This document shows positions 35,591 through 47,088 of a DNA stretch of 64,000 nt, one piece after another. Every line of letters starts with the position of its first letter. Positions within the stretch are counted from its first letter, which is position 1. The stretch is from Nereocystis luetkeana. Its lineage: Eukaryota > Sar > Phaeophyceae > Laminariales > Laminariaceae. The DNA is taken from assembly GCA_031213475.1 (NCBI GenBank), contig JARUPZ010000017.1:5431548-5495547 (forward strand), read 5' to 3'. A program made the position numbers and the translations under genes. Under the pieces are notes generated by a model. The model had not been told where the DNA came from. It ran no database searches and worked only from the letters and a program-made list of their open reading frames with translations.

Positions 35591-36839
35591 AAACTCAGTT
35601 TTAGAAGCTCAGAAATAATTTAATAGTTGGTCTACACAGCAGCAGTCGGCGAATAAAAACATACCATACAAAAATACGTCAGGTAGTATACGTGGCATTT
35701 CATCTACTACTGTTGTTCGACCAACAAATCCATTACTATTAATAGTCGTCGTGACCATGATGACCTCCTGACCGAAGGATTAGATGTATGCTTCCCCGTG
35801 AAGACAATGCCCCGAACGTCCTGCTCGTACATAGTATAATATGGAAGAGGTTGCGCGACTACACGTTTTAGGTAGAACACACTACTTCTTCTGTTGTACC
35901 ATGTACCAGTTATATGGGGACATCCTGGAACACTCACGGTCTTCCAATGTGTTTTTAATTAGCTGAAGGTACCTCCAAGTGCAGTGTCGAACGTGTGTGA
36001 CCGCTACCCGCCTACGGTAGATATTCGCATTGAATCGATGGAGAATCGGCACAGGGTTCTAGGCAGCGGACATATGCGTCTGTGTCATTTTCACACTAAG
36101 CCGATTTTTTCACCCGCCGGTCCTTGACACACCTCATGTCCGGGAAGGTAGATTTGACGGTTTGAAGTGTGAATATCACAACACATAGCATACATACATA
36201 CATATCCTGCTGTCTGTGAGTAACAAAATACATCAGTAGAACTAACACGCTTTCTGGCATACGTCGCGACCGGGGTGTGATGGTCGACTATGGTAACTGT
36301 CGTACCAGGTAGCTCACAACCAAATTGCTGACTTCTGTGCATTTTTATCACGCCGAGGAAATAACGAGGAGGCCCTCTCAACTCTCAACAACTAACTGAG
36401 GAGTTGACGTCTTCGGGAAAAATCGTATCGCGTTTTTTATATTAACAGTTTAACTGATATTATAACAACTTTAACTGCACTTCCAAAAACAGAATGTATA
36501 TTTTAAAATAGAACCATCTTGGCCAGGAAATTCTCAGCTTTCCGCTTCTTGCTTCGAGTTCTTTGCCCAATATTATGCAGAAATGAAGTAAGTCAGTTTT
36601 TTTTTCGGATGCCGGTCAACTCGACAAAAAAGTCCACAGCTTTCCGTTACTTAACTCGAGTTTCCGTCTGCCTAAATGACATAAGTCAGGTACGTATTTT
36701 TCGGAGCCCGACCAACTATCAATTGTGGGTAACGATGGTATTATCGTTGGACACAAACGCGTCCCTATTGTAGGCGGTAGTAGTAGAAGCCTCGGCGGTC
36801 GTCAAGAATGGCCATCGATTTGCATCATTCCCTCGTATA
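35591..36839. other. No gene recognised; tandem duplication at about 36526-36716
   Basis: Two diverged copies about 100 bp long share CAGCTTTCCG, CT(T/C)GAGTT, AAATGA, AAGTCAG, TTTTTCGGA and CGACCAACT or CGGTCAACT in the same order. Nothing else was recognised. Confidence 0.6.
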
Positions 36840-38660
36840 CAATAGATTTAGGCACATATATATATATATAAACGTCTATTGCGAAATCACGCCCAACAAT
36901 CTATAGTGGTGGACGATGGCTATTGATGGATACGATTGCGTGCATACTGTTAGCGGCAATAACCATATGGGCAAACGTTTTGGTCTATAGTTCAAACAAC
37001 ATCTATCCCGGTTTCTTTCCCAACATATATATTTTGTTCAGGACAATGGCCATCTATGAACAACCTTGTGACTCCATTGGTAAGGCAAATTCATATTGTG
37101 TACATTTCTGAAAGGATATTGTTCCCCGACAGTATATATATATCGATAGACAACGTTGACAGTCTAATGTCGTTTACAATATCGATCAATAGACCGCGTT
37201 GCCCGCCCATTGTGGTTAATAGTGTCTATCAATAAACAGTGCTGCCAGTATATTGTGGTTCACAATCATTATAATGTCTATCGTGAACCAGCGTTGCCAG
37301 TCTGTTGTCGTTAACAATATCCATTGATACACGCTTTTTCGGGGCTACTGTAGCGGCAATGTTCTATTTCCTTTCTATTGTCCAGGGTAACTGCACATTA
37401 CTACCTCATCTACCCCCAGGAATCACTATCAGTAGCATAGCACCGAGTACCAACCACAACAACACAGCCGCCAAAGCAACACACTCAACCCCCATGATCC
37501 CCACAGCCTTGTTGAGACACACAACGTTGCAGCCCTCCTTCACGCTATGCCATGCACCCATATTGCTGCTCGTCACCGTACACCTGATTGGTGTATGGTG
37601 ATCACAAGATGAACATATTACCTGGTACATTGCTGCGGCACAGAATATTGCTGTGCTTTTTAAATCAGACTACATAGATAGGTGTGGAAATAGGCGGGTG
37701 ATAATGGTGTCCATCGGTAGACATTGTCCGCCACAATAAGTTATCCTCGGTGTCTATCGATAGCAATTGCCGGTCACAACATATATAGGAGTATATATAT
37801 CGATAGCCGTTGCTGGTCACAATAGATTCAGAAACATGTTGATCGAAAGCATTGCCGTCAAAATAAATGAAGAACTGCATCTATCGATTGCCATTGTCGG
37901 CCAAAATAAATCAAGAAATGTTTTCATCGATACCCAGTGTCGACCGCGATAGATTCTTCAAGTAATCCGCCGATCGCCATTGTCGAAGACAATAGCTTTC
38001 AACCCAGGCTCTTTAGCACACTCAGAAACAACATATTATATATTCGCCTGATGATTGAGAGCGTAGTATCTGATTGAGAGCGAGATTGCGCGAAGAGCCG
38101 TAGCCGGGCTACCGCGGAGATGTGGAGCTTGCTGTGTAGCTTGAATTGATGGGCTAGCCCGTAGCTTCAAGCCGCTACCCTGGTCATCGTGTGGGAGTCT
38201 CTCGTTGTGGAGCTATAGCCGGGAGCAGAAGCTACAGTAGAGCCCACCGCCCGAGGCGAAACAGTTTGAGGCAGGAATATTCAATCTGGGGAAATCTAGC
38301 AACTTGTCTAGCTCCTAGCTGCAGCATCCGATGACGATGACACGCATATGCTCGCGACGCTGCTGACGCGACCTTCAATTTGCGCCGCTTCTTGGAATAG
38401 CCCGTCCCCTACTTACCAAGAAATGGCAAGAGGCGTCTGGACCCGAAATTTCAATTTATTTGGCTCTCGCTCTCAATCAGATACTTCGCTCTCAATCAGG
38501 CGAATATGTTTCTCCTGCCTGAACAATATGTTGAGGACGTAACCTATGGATAGACATTATCGACGGCAACGTATCGCGGAACGTGCCAATCGATAGACTG
38601 CACCGACACTAATATACCTGTCCATTGCGCCAAAATATATTTCTATTGCAGGGGTTATTG
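36840..38660. repeat. Degenerate satellite with TCTATCGATAGCCATTGTCG-like units of about 42-55 bp
   Basis: Units recur at 37137-37330 (forms with ..TTGCCAG.CT.TTGTGGTTAAC), 37735-37985 (ATCGATAGCCGTTGCTGGTC, ATCGATTGCCATTGTCGGCC and others) and 38540-38625. Divergence between units is high. Interrupted at about 37335-37735 by unrelated sequence and at 38040-38507 by a TIR element. Confidence 0.7.
38040..38507. mobile_element. TIR element inserted in the satellite
   Basis: About 45-bp inverted termini: ATATTCGCCTGATGATTGAG at 38040 and the complement ending CAATCAGGCGAATAT at 38507. Each end itself contains GATTGAGAGCG twice. The interior has many (G)TAGC/GCTA words (CCGTAGCCGGGCTACC). No coding frame for a transposase, so it is a MITE-like non-autonomous element. 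Confidence 0.85.
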
Positions 38661-39284
38661 TCTATTGTCCAGGGTGTGTGGGCATCGAGAAGTACGAGGG
38701 GAGAAGTTGAGAGCACCTGTACCCAGGAATGGACGGGTAGCTAAACCACTACATTGTCAACTGAACTAGATGACTGAGCTGCCGAAATGTGAAACGCGGC
38801 GAAGTGGAAGACTCCACATACCGGAATACGCGAAAGGTCGCAGATGAACATCGCTGGCTTGATCAAGGCTCTACAGATAGACGATACGATTATGACCGGT
38901 ACCAGCGGGCGGGATGGTTTTCTTCTACCTTTGTCATAGTCTGCTGTCTGCTGTGCATGCTGGTACATCTGACAGTCTGTATTTATTTTCAAGGGCATAT
39001 CAAAGCAGTGACTGAGAATCCTGACGGGACGGGAAGGGAGAGATTCTGCTTGTTTGGCGGGGCAACTAAATGGTAACAGAACGGGACGGGACTGTAAGAT
39101 GGGGGCATAAGACGTTGGCGGCACGAGACAGCGGGTGGATACCTTCTCGAGTCCCGTCCCGTCCCATGGTTACCGGCGTTACCGTTCCGCCGAATTAAAG
39201 TGAAAAGGGTTGAGTTTTTCTACTCCAGTGTATGCACTGTTTCCATCACCACTGTTAGGGAGTTTGTTCCGAGAGTCATTAAGG
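38661..39284. other. No gene recognised; CCCGTCCC hairpin at about 39057-39194
   Basis: 39057-39093 (GGCGGGGCAACTAAATGGTAAC then ACGGGACGGGACT) is roughly complementary to 39153-39194 (AGTCCCGTCCCGTCCC... GTTACCG..CCGCC). Further GGGACGGGAAGGG words lie at 39025-39040. Confidence 0.6.
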
Positions 39285-39470
39285 AGTAGGCACAATTCGA
39301 TGCGAGTCGACGAGGGAAGAAAAGGCTGAAATCTTCTCGCGATAAAAATGAAGGCACGTACCGTAGCGGGAAGGGGGGAGAAGAGCCTGCTATGTGACCC
39401 CGGATCTGAGTTACGAGTTGGAAGGAGAGAGAGAAGAAGATGTGCGAAGACAATGAATGGGATGGGAAAA
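39285..39470 (+). repeat. SINE-like body, copy 2
   Basis: Nearly identical to 25200-25400: GGCACAATTCGATGCGAGTC, GGGGGGAGAAGAGCCTGC, then GGAAGGAGAGAGAGAAGAAG, followed by an A-run at 39468-39484. Confidence 0.8.
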
Positions 39471-39539
39471 AAAAAAAAAAAAAACGGAACACTGCTCCCC
39501 GGTATTTGGATTTGAGAGTTGAGACCCCGCTCTCGTTCA

Positions 39540-40425
39540 CGTCAGCAAAAACAGAAAGGGATTAGGTACAGAGGGGTATATATGAAACATCCCAAGGCTT
39601 CATGGTGATGTGGCACGACGATGAGGCAGCGCCGGGCACACGCCGTGGCTTGCCCAATGGCAAGGGGGGAGAGTGGGCAACAGGAACAATAGAAGGGAAT
39701 CCACTGTGAAAAAAAGTAGGACTCAGACGGCAAACATGTTAGCGAGGCACCAAGCTGACTAAAGCAGCAGTAGATGTAAGCAGACCCGTAAATATAATAC
39801 TACTCGTGCCACCGAATGCAGCTGTGGTTCGAACGTGGTCTTCCTTTACTTTGTGTATTCCTTTCATTTTTGTGCTTGATCATCCGAGTTGTTCGCATAA
39901 TATGAAGGAATCTTTATTTCTAACTTCTGGTCCTCAATACCTTTTACAGTTTTTTTTAAATGAGGAGTCTTGTGACGTGGGTGTATGACTAGCCTGCCTT
40001 TCGTTTTTCGTAGTGCCTGGTGCATCCTCTCCGGGGAAGCCCGAGGGTAGGGTATATTTGACGAACGCAAGACGGAGACGGCACACAGGGTATAGTAAGG
40101 TTCCAGACCGATTATTTGGGAAGACGGGAGAACTTGGGTATGCTGCTCGTACCGCAAACTGCTGCGCCTATGTGGAGGGTGCTTTGTGCATCGGTTTGCG
40201 TGTTGTGACCAACCCTGTTCAGATGTTACATGTATTGATGATTCTGATGCTGTTTTTTCTTGTTGGATCTGCCACATCCCCCTGCGGCGGGGGTGCGACA
40301 GTTTTTTTTTTGTTTGTTTCTCTTTTTGTTTGTGATATCTGTTTCATAGAGTGTGTACGTCGTGCCTGTCGTGCCTGTCGTGCCTGTCGTGTCCAATACT
40401 ATGGCATGGTCTTGCACTATCACAT
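39540..40425 (+). pseudogene. 5'-truncated LINE copy (coding end plus 3' UTR)
   Basis: CTTCATGGTGATGTGGCACG (39599) codes FMVMWHD, matching FMVRWHEVEAEM of the reference LINE. A degraded C-terminus (AKHVSEAPS-like region near 39735) and the collinear 3' UTR (GACGAACGCAAGACGGAGAC, CGTACCGCAAACTGCTGC, GGATCTGCCACATCCCCCTG) follow. Strongly diverged. Confidence 0.7.
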
Positions 40426-40439
40426 ACTAAACATAAATA

Positions 40440-40525
40440 GGACTAAAAATTGTCAGCAAAGGTGTACAAAATATAAAGGTTGTTGTATCTAACCATAGGT
40501 CTTTTTATATATGGCCCCCCTAAAA
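40440..40525. mobile_element. Degenerate MITE-like remnant
   Basis: AGGACTAAAAATTGTCAGCA followed by ACCATAGGTC and ATGGCCCCCC resembles the TA-inserting MITE family, but the ends are not intact. Confidence 0.45.
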
Positions 40526-40534
40526 AGCCAACTG

Positions 40535-43060
40535 CATGTGTGTGTTCTTCACATTTAACCGTTCTTTCGACCCGTCGACATCCAGCACAACCAGTGTCCG
40601 TGCCGATTCTCCAATCCTAGAAGAGGTACAAGGTATGTGGTCACAAAGCTACGCCAGAGAGATACTACGTTGCCACGTGTGCAAGTATGCACTGCAGTGG
40701 GCAATGCAAAGCCATGTCATCATACCTTATAGGACAGGCACGACATACGCAATCTATGAAATAGTGAAACGAAAAGAAACAATCAAAGAGAAAACAAAAA
40801 CAAAGTAGACAAATCAATAGAGAAAAAGAAAAAAAAATGAAAGCAAAAACTAGGAGAAACAATCTCTCGTGCCCCCCACCCGCAGGCGAGGTGGCCAACA
40901 CTTGAAAAAAACGACCTGGAAAAAAAAACAAATAAACACCACTGCTTGTAAACAGAGTAAGACAAAGAACCAAGAGAAAAAAAAAAATAACAAAGTTTTA
41001 AGGGGGAATAACAGGCAGACCAAAGCCCAAAGCACCTTCCAGGTGGCGGCAGCAGTTTGTGGTACGAGTAGTATAGCCAGGTTCTCCCTGCTAATCCACC
41101 TGGTACCTTGCTACCCAGACTGCCGTCTCCGCCCTGCGTTCGTCAACTATGCCCAGCCCCTTGGCATCAGACAATACGAAACGAGCAGAGCAGGTTCGTG
41201 ATCCAACCACGCCACACGGCTCCTTCAGTGCGGCTTATCAATCAGAAAAGGAAGAGAAAAATAATAAAATGAAAATCATGGAGAGTCAGCGCAAGGAAGA
41301 AAAAAACAAAACAAAAAGAGAAGACAAGGCAATACCACGTTCGAACGGGCTGCACCAGTTGGTAGCACTAGTAGTATGGTCATGTTCTACTTCCTAGTCG
41401 ACTTGGTGCCTTGCTACCCTGTCTGCCATCTCCTTCCTACTTTCGTCTACCGCCGTTTCCCTTCTACCCCTCCTATTCCCCTCCCTCTCCGCATTCCCTT
41501 GGTCGGGCTTTCTGCCACTTCTCCTGTTGCCCCCTCCACCCCCGTTCCCTTGGACACCATCCACGGCGGATGCGCGGCGCTGCCTACTCATCTCAGCCTC
41601 AACCTCGTGCCACCTCACCATGAACCGTTCGGCTGCTTCAAGGATCGCCCGGTACCACTTCCCCGCCTTTTTGGCTTCAGTAGACCACAACGCGGTCTCA
41701 ACTCCAAACATCAAGTGGGCAACTTCCGTTGACCCTTCGGTGGCTCGGAACTCCCTAAGGTCTTCGACCATGCACCTATGCCAAGTCTTGCACTGTCCGC
41801 CTGGTCTCGGGTTCTCCCCACCAGCTATCGTCCCGAATATCATCCGACTGGGTAATCGCTCCTTGCTTTGCCGTGCCACGCGCCCCGCAAAGAAGAGCCG
41901 CCGTTTACGAATGGTCGTCTCGATGCTCTCGCAACGTGTCATCTTGAGGGCCTTCGCGTACGAGAGGGTGGCATGGTCAGTACGAAGTCGGCGCTGGAAG
42001 CCAATGACTCGTAACAGGACTTGGTGGTGAGCCGTTTGAAGCTTGGCAAAGTGTTCCGCTCTTAGGGTCCACGTCACACACCCGTACAGCAGGGTCCCAA
42101 TCACCTCGGCCTTCAGCATTTGGGCTTTAAGGCCAAGGGGGGCGGTCGTCCTATCATACAACTCCGGGCCAAACCGTTTGAGGCATGCTCGCATGAGGCG
42201 GATCCGTCGGTCGATTTCGAGCGAGAGCGTAGCGTTTTCGTGGATAACGCCGCCTAGGTATAAGAACTGGGTGGTCTGCTTATACCTCTGGCCTCACGCT
42301 TCGATGACGAGCGGTGGTGCGAGGGGTGTCCGGTCTGGTGTTTGTAGGACCATTGTCTCAGTCTTCTTTTCCGACACCGTGAGGCCTGCTGCTTCGAAGA
42401 CAGTCACGATGACGGTCATCATTTTTGCGAGCCCTTCAGCCGACTTCGAGACAATTCCTGCATCATCGGCGTACAACATGCCCCATACAGACCTTCGCAC
42501 GCACGCCATTGGCCCCTCCTTCCCTGTTCGAACTACTCCAGCTTCCCTGAGTTAGACCAAATCCCTTACAATGGCTTCGCCTTGGCTGAAGCGTACCAGT
42601 ACGACGTGTAACACAGCAGCGAGGAATACGTTAAACAGTAACGGTGATAGTACACATCCTTGCCGCAGCCCCTGCGTGACATCAAACCATTCCGAGAGCT
42701 CGAAGTCATCAGTACGCACGCGAGCCCGCATGCCATCGTGTTAATTACTGATAATTCTCAGCATTTTGGTTGGTACGCCAAAGCGTGTGAGTACCTTCCA
42801 TAACAGCTCTCGGTCGACAGAGTCGTACGCTTTCTGCAGATCAATGAAGCACACGTATAAGGGGATTTTCCTCTGTCGTCCGAGCTCTTGCAGCCGGCGC
42901 ACGACGGGCAAGATATTAATCGTTGATCGTGCGGGGCGGAAGCCGCACTGTTCCTCAGGGAGTAGTTCTTCGGTCTCGCAGTAGTTGCTGAGGCGGGACG
43001 CGACGATTTTCAACAACACTTTGCCTGCGTGGGCAATACCTGGTACCAGGTACCAGGTAG
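40535..43060 (-). mobile_element. Non-LTR retrotransposon (LINE), 5'-truncated, with 3' UTR and tail
   Basis: The best copy of the main repeat family. The coding part (43060-41394) encodes a reverse transcriptase lacking its N-terminus. The 3' UTR runs from 41393 to about 40705, and a tail unit (about 40690-40535) ends GTGAAGAACACACACATGC. The 5' break lies at three overlapping TACC(A/T)GGTA words (43037-43059), after which an unrelated LINE tail unit begins in the other orientation. This copy anchors the order of motifs used to recognise the other fragments. Confidence 0.88.
41394..43060 (-). pseudogene. LINE reverse transcriptase, one frame with three stop codons
   Basis: Motifs in order: LLPEEQCGFRPARST (fingers), CFIDLQKAYDSVDRELLW (first catalytic Asp region), [35 protein letters not shown] (the YADD active site), PLVIEA, LGGVIHENATLSLEIDRRIR, and the C-terminal LLYGCVTWTLRAEHFAKLQT block common to non-LTR elements, then a Gly/Arg-rich end and ADRVARHQVD. 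The frame is uninterrupted except for stops at 42743-42741 (TAA), 42554-42552 (TAA) and 42296-42294 (TGA). No endonuclease domain is present because the 5' part is missing. Confidence 0.88.
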
Positions 43061-43679
43061 CGACGAAGCATATCTGTGGGGGAGTATTGTGACCACACCA
43101 CACTTGTATGTATCTTTCTAGGATTTACAAATCAGTATGAACACTGGCTGTGCTGGATGTCGACGGGTCGGAAGAACAAACACATGCGTGATTTTTCTTT
43201 GTGTCCTTCACAATTCGTCGGTGTTGTCTGTCCCATCTCCTACAGGAAAGTACAACACATTTTTTCATATATTTGTGTATTTTGCTATTTCCCTTCGTTT
43301 CTTTCGTTTTTATCATTTTTCCAACTTATCTCCATCGCTAAGTATGTGGTATGATGGGCATGTGTGTGCTGTGTCTGCCGTATCCGGCGCGATAAATACG
43401 GAACTCCATTTTCAACTTTGCTTATATCGCGTTACTATGTGGAGAGTTGTCTCTGTTCGGCGTTTTACTTCAGGTGAGAAGCTGTGGGTGTTCATGACAT
43501 CACACCGCTCGTTTCACCGTCGGCATCCAGCCCACCGAGTGCTCGTCGTGATTCTTCAATCCTTCATATATTCCAGCTCTTGTGACGACAAAACGATGAC
43601 ACAGAGACACTACTTTGCCATGCAGGAAGCAGCTTGAGGCAATGCAATGACATGCCATGGTACTGCGGAGTACAAAAAG
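43061..43679. other. LINE tail fragments in both orientations
   Basis: About 43088-43190 (plus) is a tail unit (AACACTGGCTGTGCTGGATG, TCGACGGGTCGGAAGAAC). About 43500-43640 is a diverged tail unit on the minus strand (GGCATCCAGCCCACCGAGTG and CACAGAGACACTACTTTGCC). Between them nothing was recognised. Confidence 0.6.
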
Positions 43680-44710
43680 AGAAACGGGCTGTGGACAAAA
43701 CTGGCAAAAAGACGGCAGACAGTGTAGCGAAGATACCAGCCTGACTACACTGAGTGGGAGGTATAACTGACGCGTTCTACGATAAAGATAGCACATTTAT
43801 TTCCGCTTTTTTGTTTCTAAATGACGGACCTCAAAATCGTCGGTACGTCAATCTTGTTTCGAAAAATACGTTTTGTATACTTGGGTCATGGGAGTATTCA
43901 TCGAGAAGCGATTTGATTTTTGCTGAGGTCATTTTTTGGATTAGGTAAGGAGCTCCTCAAGTCAGGAGCCTCGGAAAACTCAGGGTGAACCTCTACCGAA
44001 GAACGCGTAAACTTGTCTATACCCGAACCGCCATCTGCTGCGGCTAGTTCGAACGTGACAACCCCTTGTTTCATTCTTTGCTGCCCTTTGACCCTCCACT
44101 ACTACTCTGATTTTTCTTACTTTTTCACTTTACATGTCTTCTCCTTGCCCTTGTCTTTATGATACCAGCATGCATAATGTGTTTCGTATAGTCTGACCCA
44201 TATCCCCCCAGGTGATTGTTTCTTTTCGTTTCACTATTTCATAGATTGTGTATGTCGTGCTTGTCGTGTCTAGTATGGTGACATGGCTTTGCATTACCCA
44301 CTCCAGTGCATACTGCACACGTGGCAACGTAGTATCTCCGAGTCGTAGCTTTGAGACCACAGAACTTGTATCTCTTCTAGGATTGGAGAATCGGCACGGA
44401 CACTGGTTGTGCAGGATGTCGACGGGTCGAAACAACGGTTTAATGTGAAGAACACACAGGTGGACTGAACCAGTAGTAGGGAGGCGGTAAACAGGGCAGC
44501 AAGCTACCAGGACAACTACTGCTGTAGTGGGCAGAATCTGCCTACGGTACTGTTTCACCACAAACTACTGGCAACGTATTATCTCTGTGGCGTAGCTTTG
44601 TGGCCACATAACTTGTATATCTTCAAGAATTGGAGAATCGGCACGGACACTGGTTGTGCTGAATGTCGACGGGTAGAAAGAACGGTTTAATAATGTGAAG
44701 AACATACACT
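43680..44710 (+). pseudogene. Degenerate LINE 3' end followed by two tail units
   Basis: 43708-43745 (AAAAAGACGGCAGACAGTGT) matches the coding end of the LINE. Tail units follow at about 44300-44460 and 44572-44705, each with GAATCGGCACGGACACTGG and GATGTCGACGGGT, ending GTGAAGAACA. The second is a separate partial unit. Confidence 0.7.
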
Positions 44711-44857
44711 GCGGCTACCTGGAGGGTGTTTTGTGGTGTTTTTCTTGTTTTTGTTGTTGTTGTCCTTTTTTAGGCATTTTTTCGTCTGTTCGATACCTTG
44801 GTTTTCGGTGTTCATATGTTGTTGTTGTTGTTGTTGTTGTTTTTTTTTTTTGTTTTT

Positions 44858-45075
44858 TTTCCCATCCCATTCATTATCTTCGCACATCTTCTTCTCTCTC
44901 TCCTTCCAACTCGTAACTCAGATCCGGGGTCACATAGCAGGCTCTTCTCCCCCCTTCCCGCTACGGTACGTGCCTTCATTTTCTATCGCGAGAAGATTTC
45001 AGCCTTTTCTTCCCTCGTCGACTCGCATCGAATTGTGCCTACCCACGCTGCAAGGCGCTCTCAACAATTGAATCC
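44858..45075 (-). repeat. SINE-like body, copy 3
   Basis: Minus-strand copy of the stretch at 25180-25415 and 39285-39470. On the minus strand it lies directly downstream of the tRNA-like segment at 45190-45105, suggesting a tRNA-headed SINE. Confidence 0.75.
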
Positions 45076-45104
45076 CTTTTTTTATTTTTGCAAATAAAGT
45101 CAAA

Positions 45105-45190
45105 GTCCGACCCTCCTGGGGCTCGAACCCAGGACTCAAACAAGTAGAATTCGAGGTTAACCACTTGAACCACCGGGGCGACCGGCTGGT
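45105..45190 (-). tRNA. tRNA-like sequence, probably a SINE head or tRNA pseudogene
   Basis: On the minus strand: an A-box-like TGGTTCAAGTGGTTA, a D-stem GGTT/AACC, and a T-arm CTGGG-TTCGAGC-CCCAG with a perfect five-pair stem around a B box. The anticodon arm is abnormal (six-pair stem, nine-base loop TTCTACTTG) and the acceptor stem does not pair (GGTCGCCC against GAGGGTC). I therefore do not assign an amino acid and doubt it is a working tRNA. Confidence 0.5.
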
Positions 45191-46093
45191 TGGGGGTATT
45201 TCATGTTATCGTTTACGTGTCTGTCACACCGTGCCTGAAAAAATACATAACCTACTGTTGTTTCTGAAACAGGCGTGCCTCAACTACTGTTTCCGTGCAT
45301 ATCTTGCCTATATTTCTCCGGGCACACTTCAGGCACGCTATCTATCAGGCATTTAAGGCATAAAAAAATATGGACGTTAGTCTGGAACTCTCAAAATCAG
45401 GGAAAGGGGATTATGTGATACGAGTGGAGTATTCATGGGCTATATAGGCTATAGATAATAGATAATGATATCGTCTTCAGTTTCGTAGCCTGAGGAATAC
45501 GAGAATATTCCAAAGAATGAATTTACCCGGCGGATAATCTGGTAGTTGAGAGTAACGTCCTTTCAGGAATGTTCTCTAGGGCGGATAGGCTGTTAGACAA
45601 GCGAGTAATGGTTCCTAAACGCAGATAGAACCATAAAGTGAGAGGTTCTGATACTAGTAATTGATGGTAATGAGGCGCGACCTCGGTAATACCTGCGGTA
45701 GTCATATCTATCTGCGGTGCATCATGCTGGGCGCATACGGATTATTTTTGTACCAGGTATTGTTGTGCTGAACGAACGAACTCGAAGGAATATCTATAAT
45801 ACCACGGACGTACTACTACTTTGTACTACTGTACGCCGTCGTGGGGGCATCCCAATAATTTTCATAAATGTTCTTGGCCTCTCCTGGCTCTTGATATATA
45901 TGAAAAAGTACTGGATTTGGTCGCGTGTATCTTGGTTTCCACCTCGAAATCCGGCATAATATTTTTTTATGCGAAATCTGCACTGCTGTGACCACAGAAC
46001 TTGTAACTCTCAGGGATTGAGGAATCGGCACGGACACTGCTGTGGCGCTGGATGTCGACGGGTAGAAATAGTCCAAAACACACAACACTTGAC
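45191..46093. other. No gene recognised; one LINE tail unit at about 45985-46085
   Basis: The stretch 45265-45360, with AGGCACGC and GGCATTTAAGGCAT, resembles the complement of 49120-49200. The tail unit (GACCACAGAACTTGTAACTC, then GAATCGGCACGGACACTGC) ends near 46085. Confidence 0.5.
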
Positions 46094-46860
46094 ATGTTTT
46101 GTCCAGCAGAGTGTTTTCTGGTTGAAATTCAGCACAATAAAAATCTGCATCTCACATGTTTTGTCCAACAGAAAGAGCTTCTTTTTCGTAACAGGTGCCA
46201 CCACAACTATACTTGGACTGATGTACGACATCTACAGCAGCAGTGCGCCTCCCGCACCATAACAGCAGCAGCAGTAGCAGTAGGACACACGAGACCAGGG
46301 TCAGCGTCGCCGTACGCTCGGCTTGTCGGTCTAACCCTTGCACCCTTTGTACGCGTACATATTCACGTACGTACTGTAGTCCGTACCCTGCACTCGTTTT
46401 CTATATGTTTCCTGCTTCCCACCTCGAAAGTCGGCATTCTATTTTCGAGACAACAACACGAACATGGCATGCCCAACAAGAGCTTCTCGTAGCAGGTGCC
46501 ACAACTACTGCTGCTTTGCAGCATCTACATCAGAGCTTCTCCAGCAGCAAAACAGCAGCAGCAGTGGCAGTAGGATCTACGAGGCCAGGGTCAGCGTCGC
46601 AGTACGCTCGGCTTGTGTCGGTTTAACCCTTGAGCCCTTTGTACATCGTATTCGATTGTGTCTGTGGTTCCTGATTCCACCCCATAATTTGAAGACGGAA
46701 TTCTACTACCTGATACTGGTACCTGATATGACATACATCTATCCAACAGAGGTTCTCGTAGCAGGTGCCACCACTACTACTGATTGCTGCACAACATCTA
46801 CAGCAGGTCTTCTCCTGTTTATCCACCCCCTCGTCAGTAGGAGGGTAGGCCTGACAATAT
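46094..46860. repeat. Diverged tandem triplication, unit about 270-305 bp
   Basis: A block with AACAGGTGCC or AGCAGGTGCC followed by a (C)AGCAGCAG stretch, GACCAGGGTCAGCGTCGC or GCCAGGGTCAGCGTCGC, GTACGCTCGGCTTGT and CCCTTTGTAC is repeated at about 46190, 46490 and, partly, 46757. Confidence 0.75.
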
Positions 46861-46989
46861 CACCTGCAGCACATGGCCCGAACGTTGCTGTGGACAGACA
46901 GGCGAAGTCTGCTTATTTATGACTACTCGTAGTTGGGTTTCGTTAGTTGTTACCTGGTACGTGGGTAGAAGAAAAGCTATAAAAAACAA

Positions 46990-47088
46990 AGCCGTCTGCC
47001 TGCTGTGGACAGGCCAAGTCTGCCTGCTGTGGGCGTGCCCAGGCTGCCTGCTGTGGACAGGCACAGTCTGCCTGCTGTTGGCACAAGC
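46990..47088. repeat. Minisatellite with TCTGCCTGCTGTGGACAGGC units
   Basis: Four units of about 24-25 bp in tandem, with small differences at the end of each unit. Confidence 0.85.
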
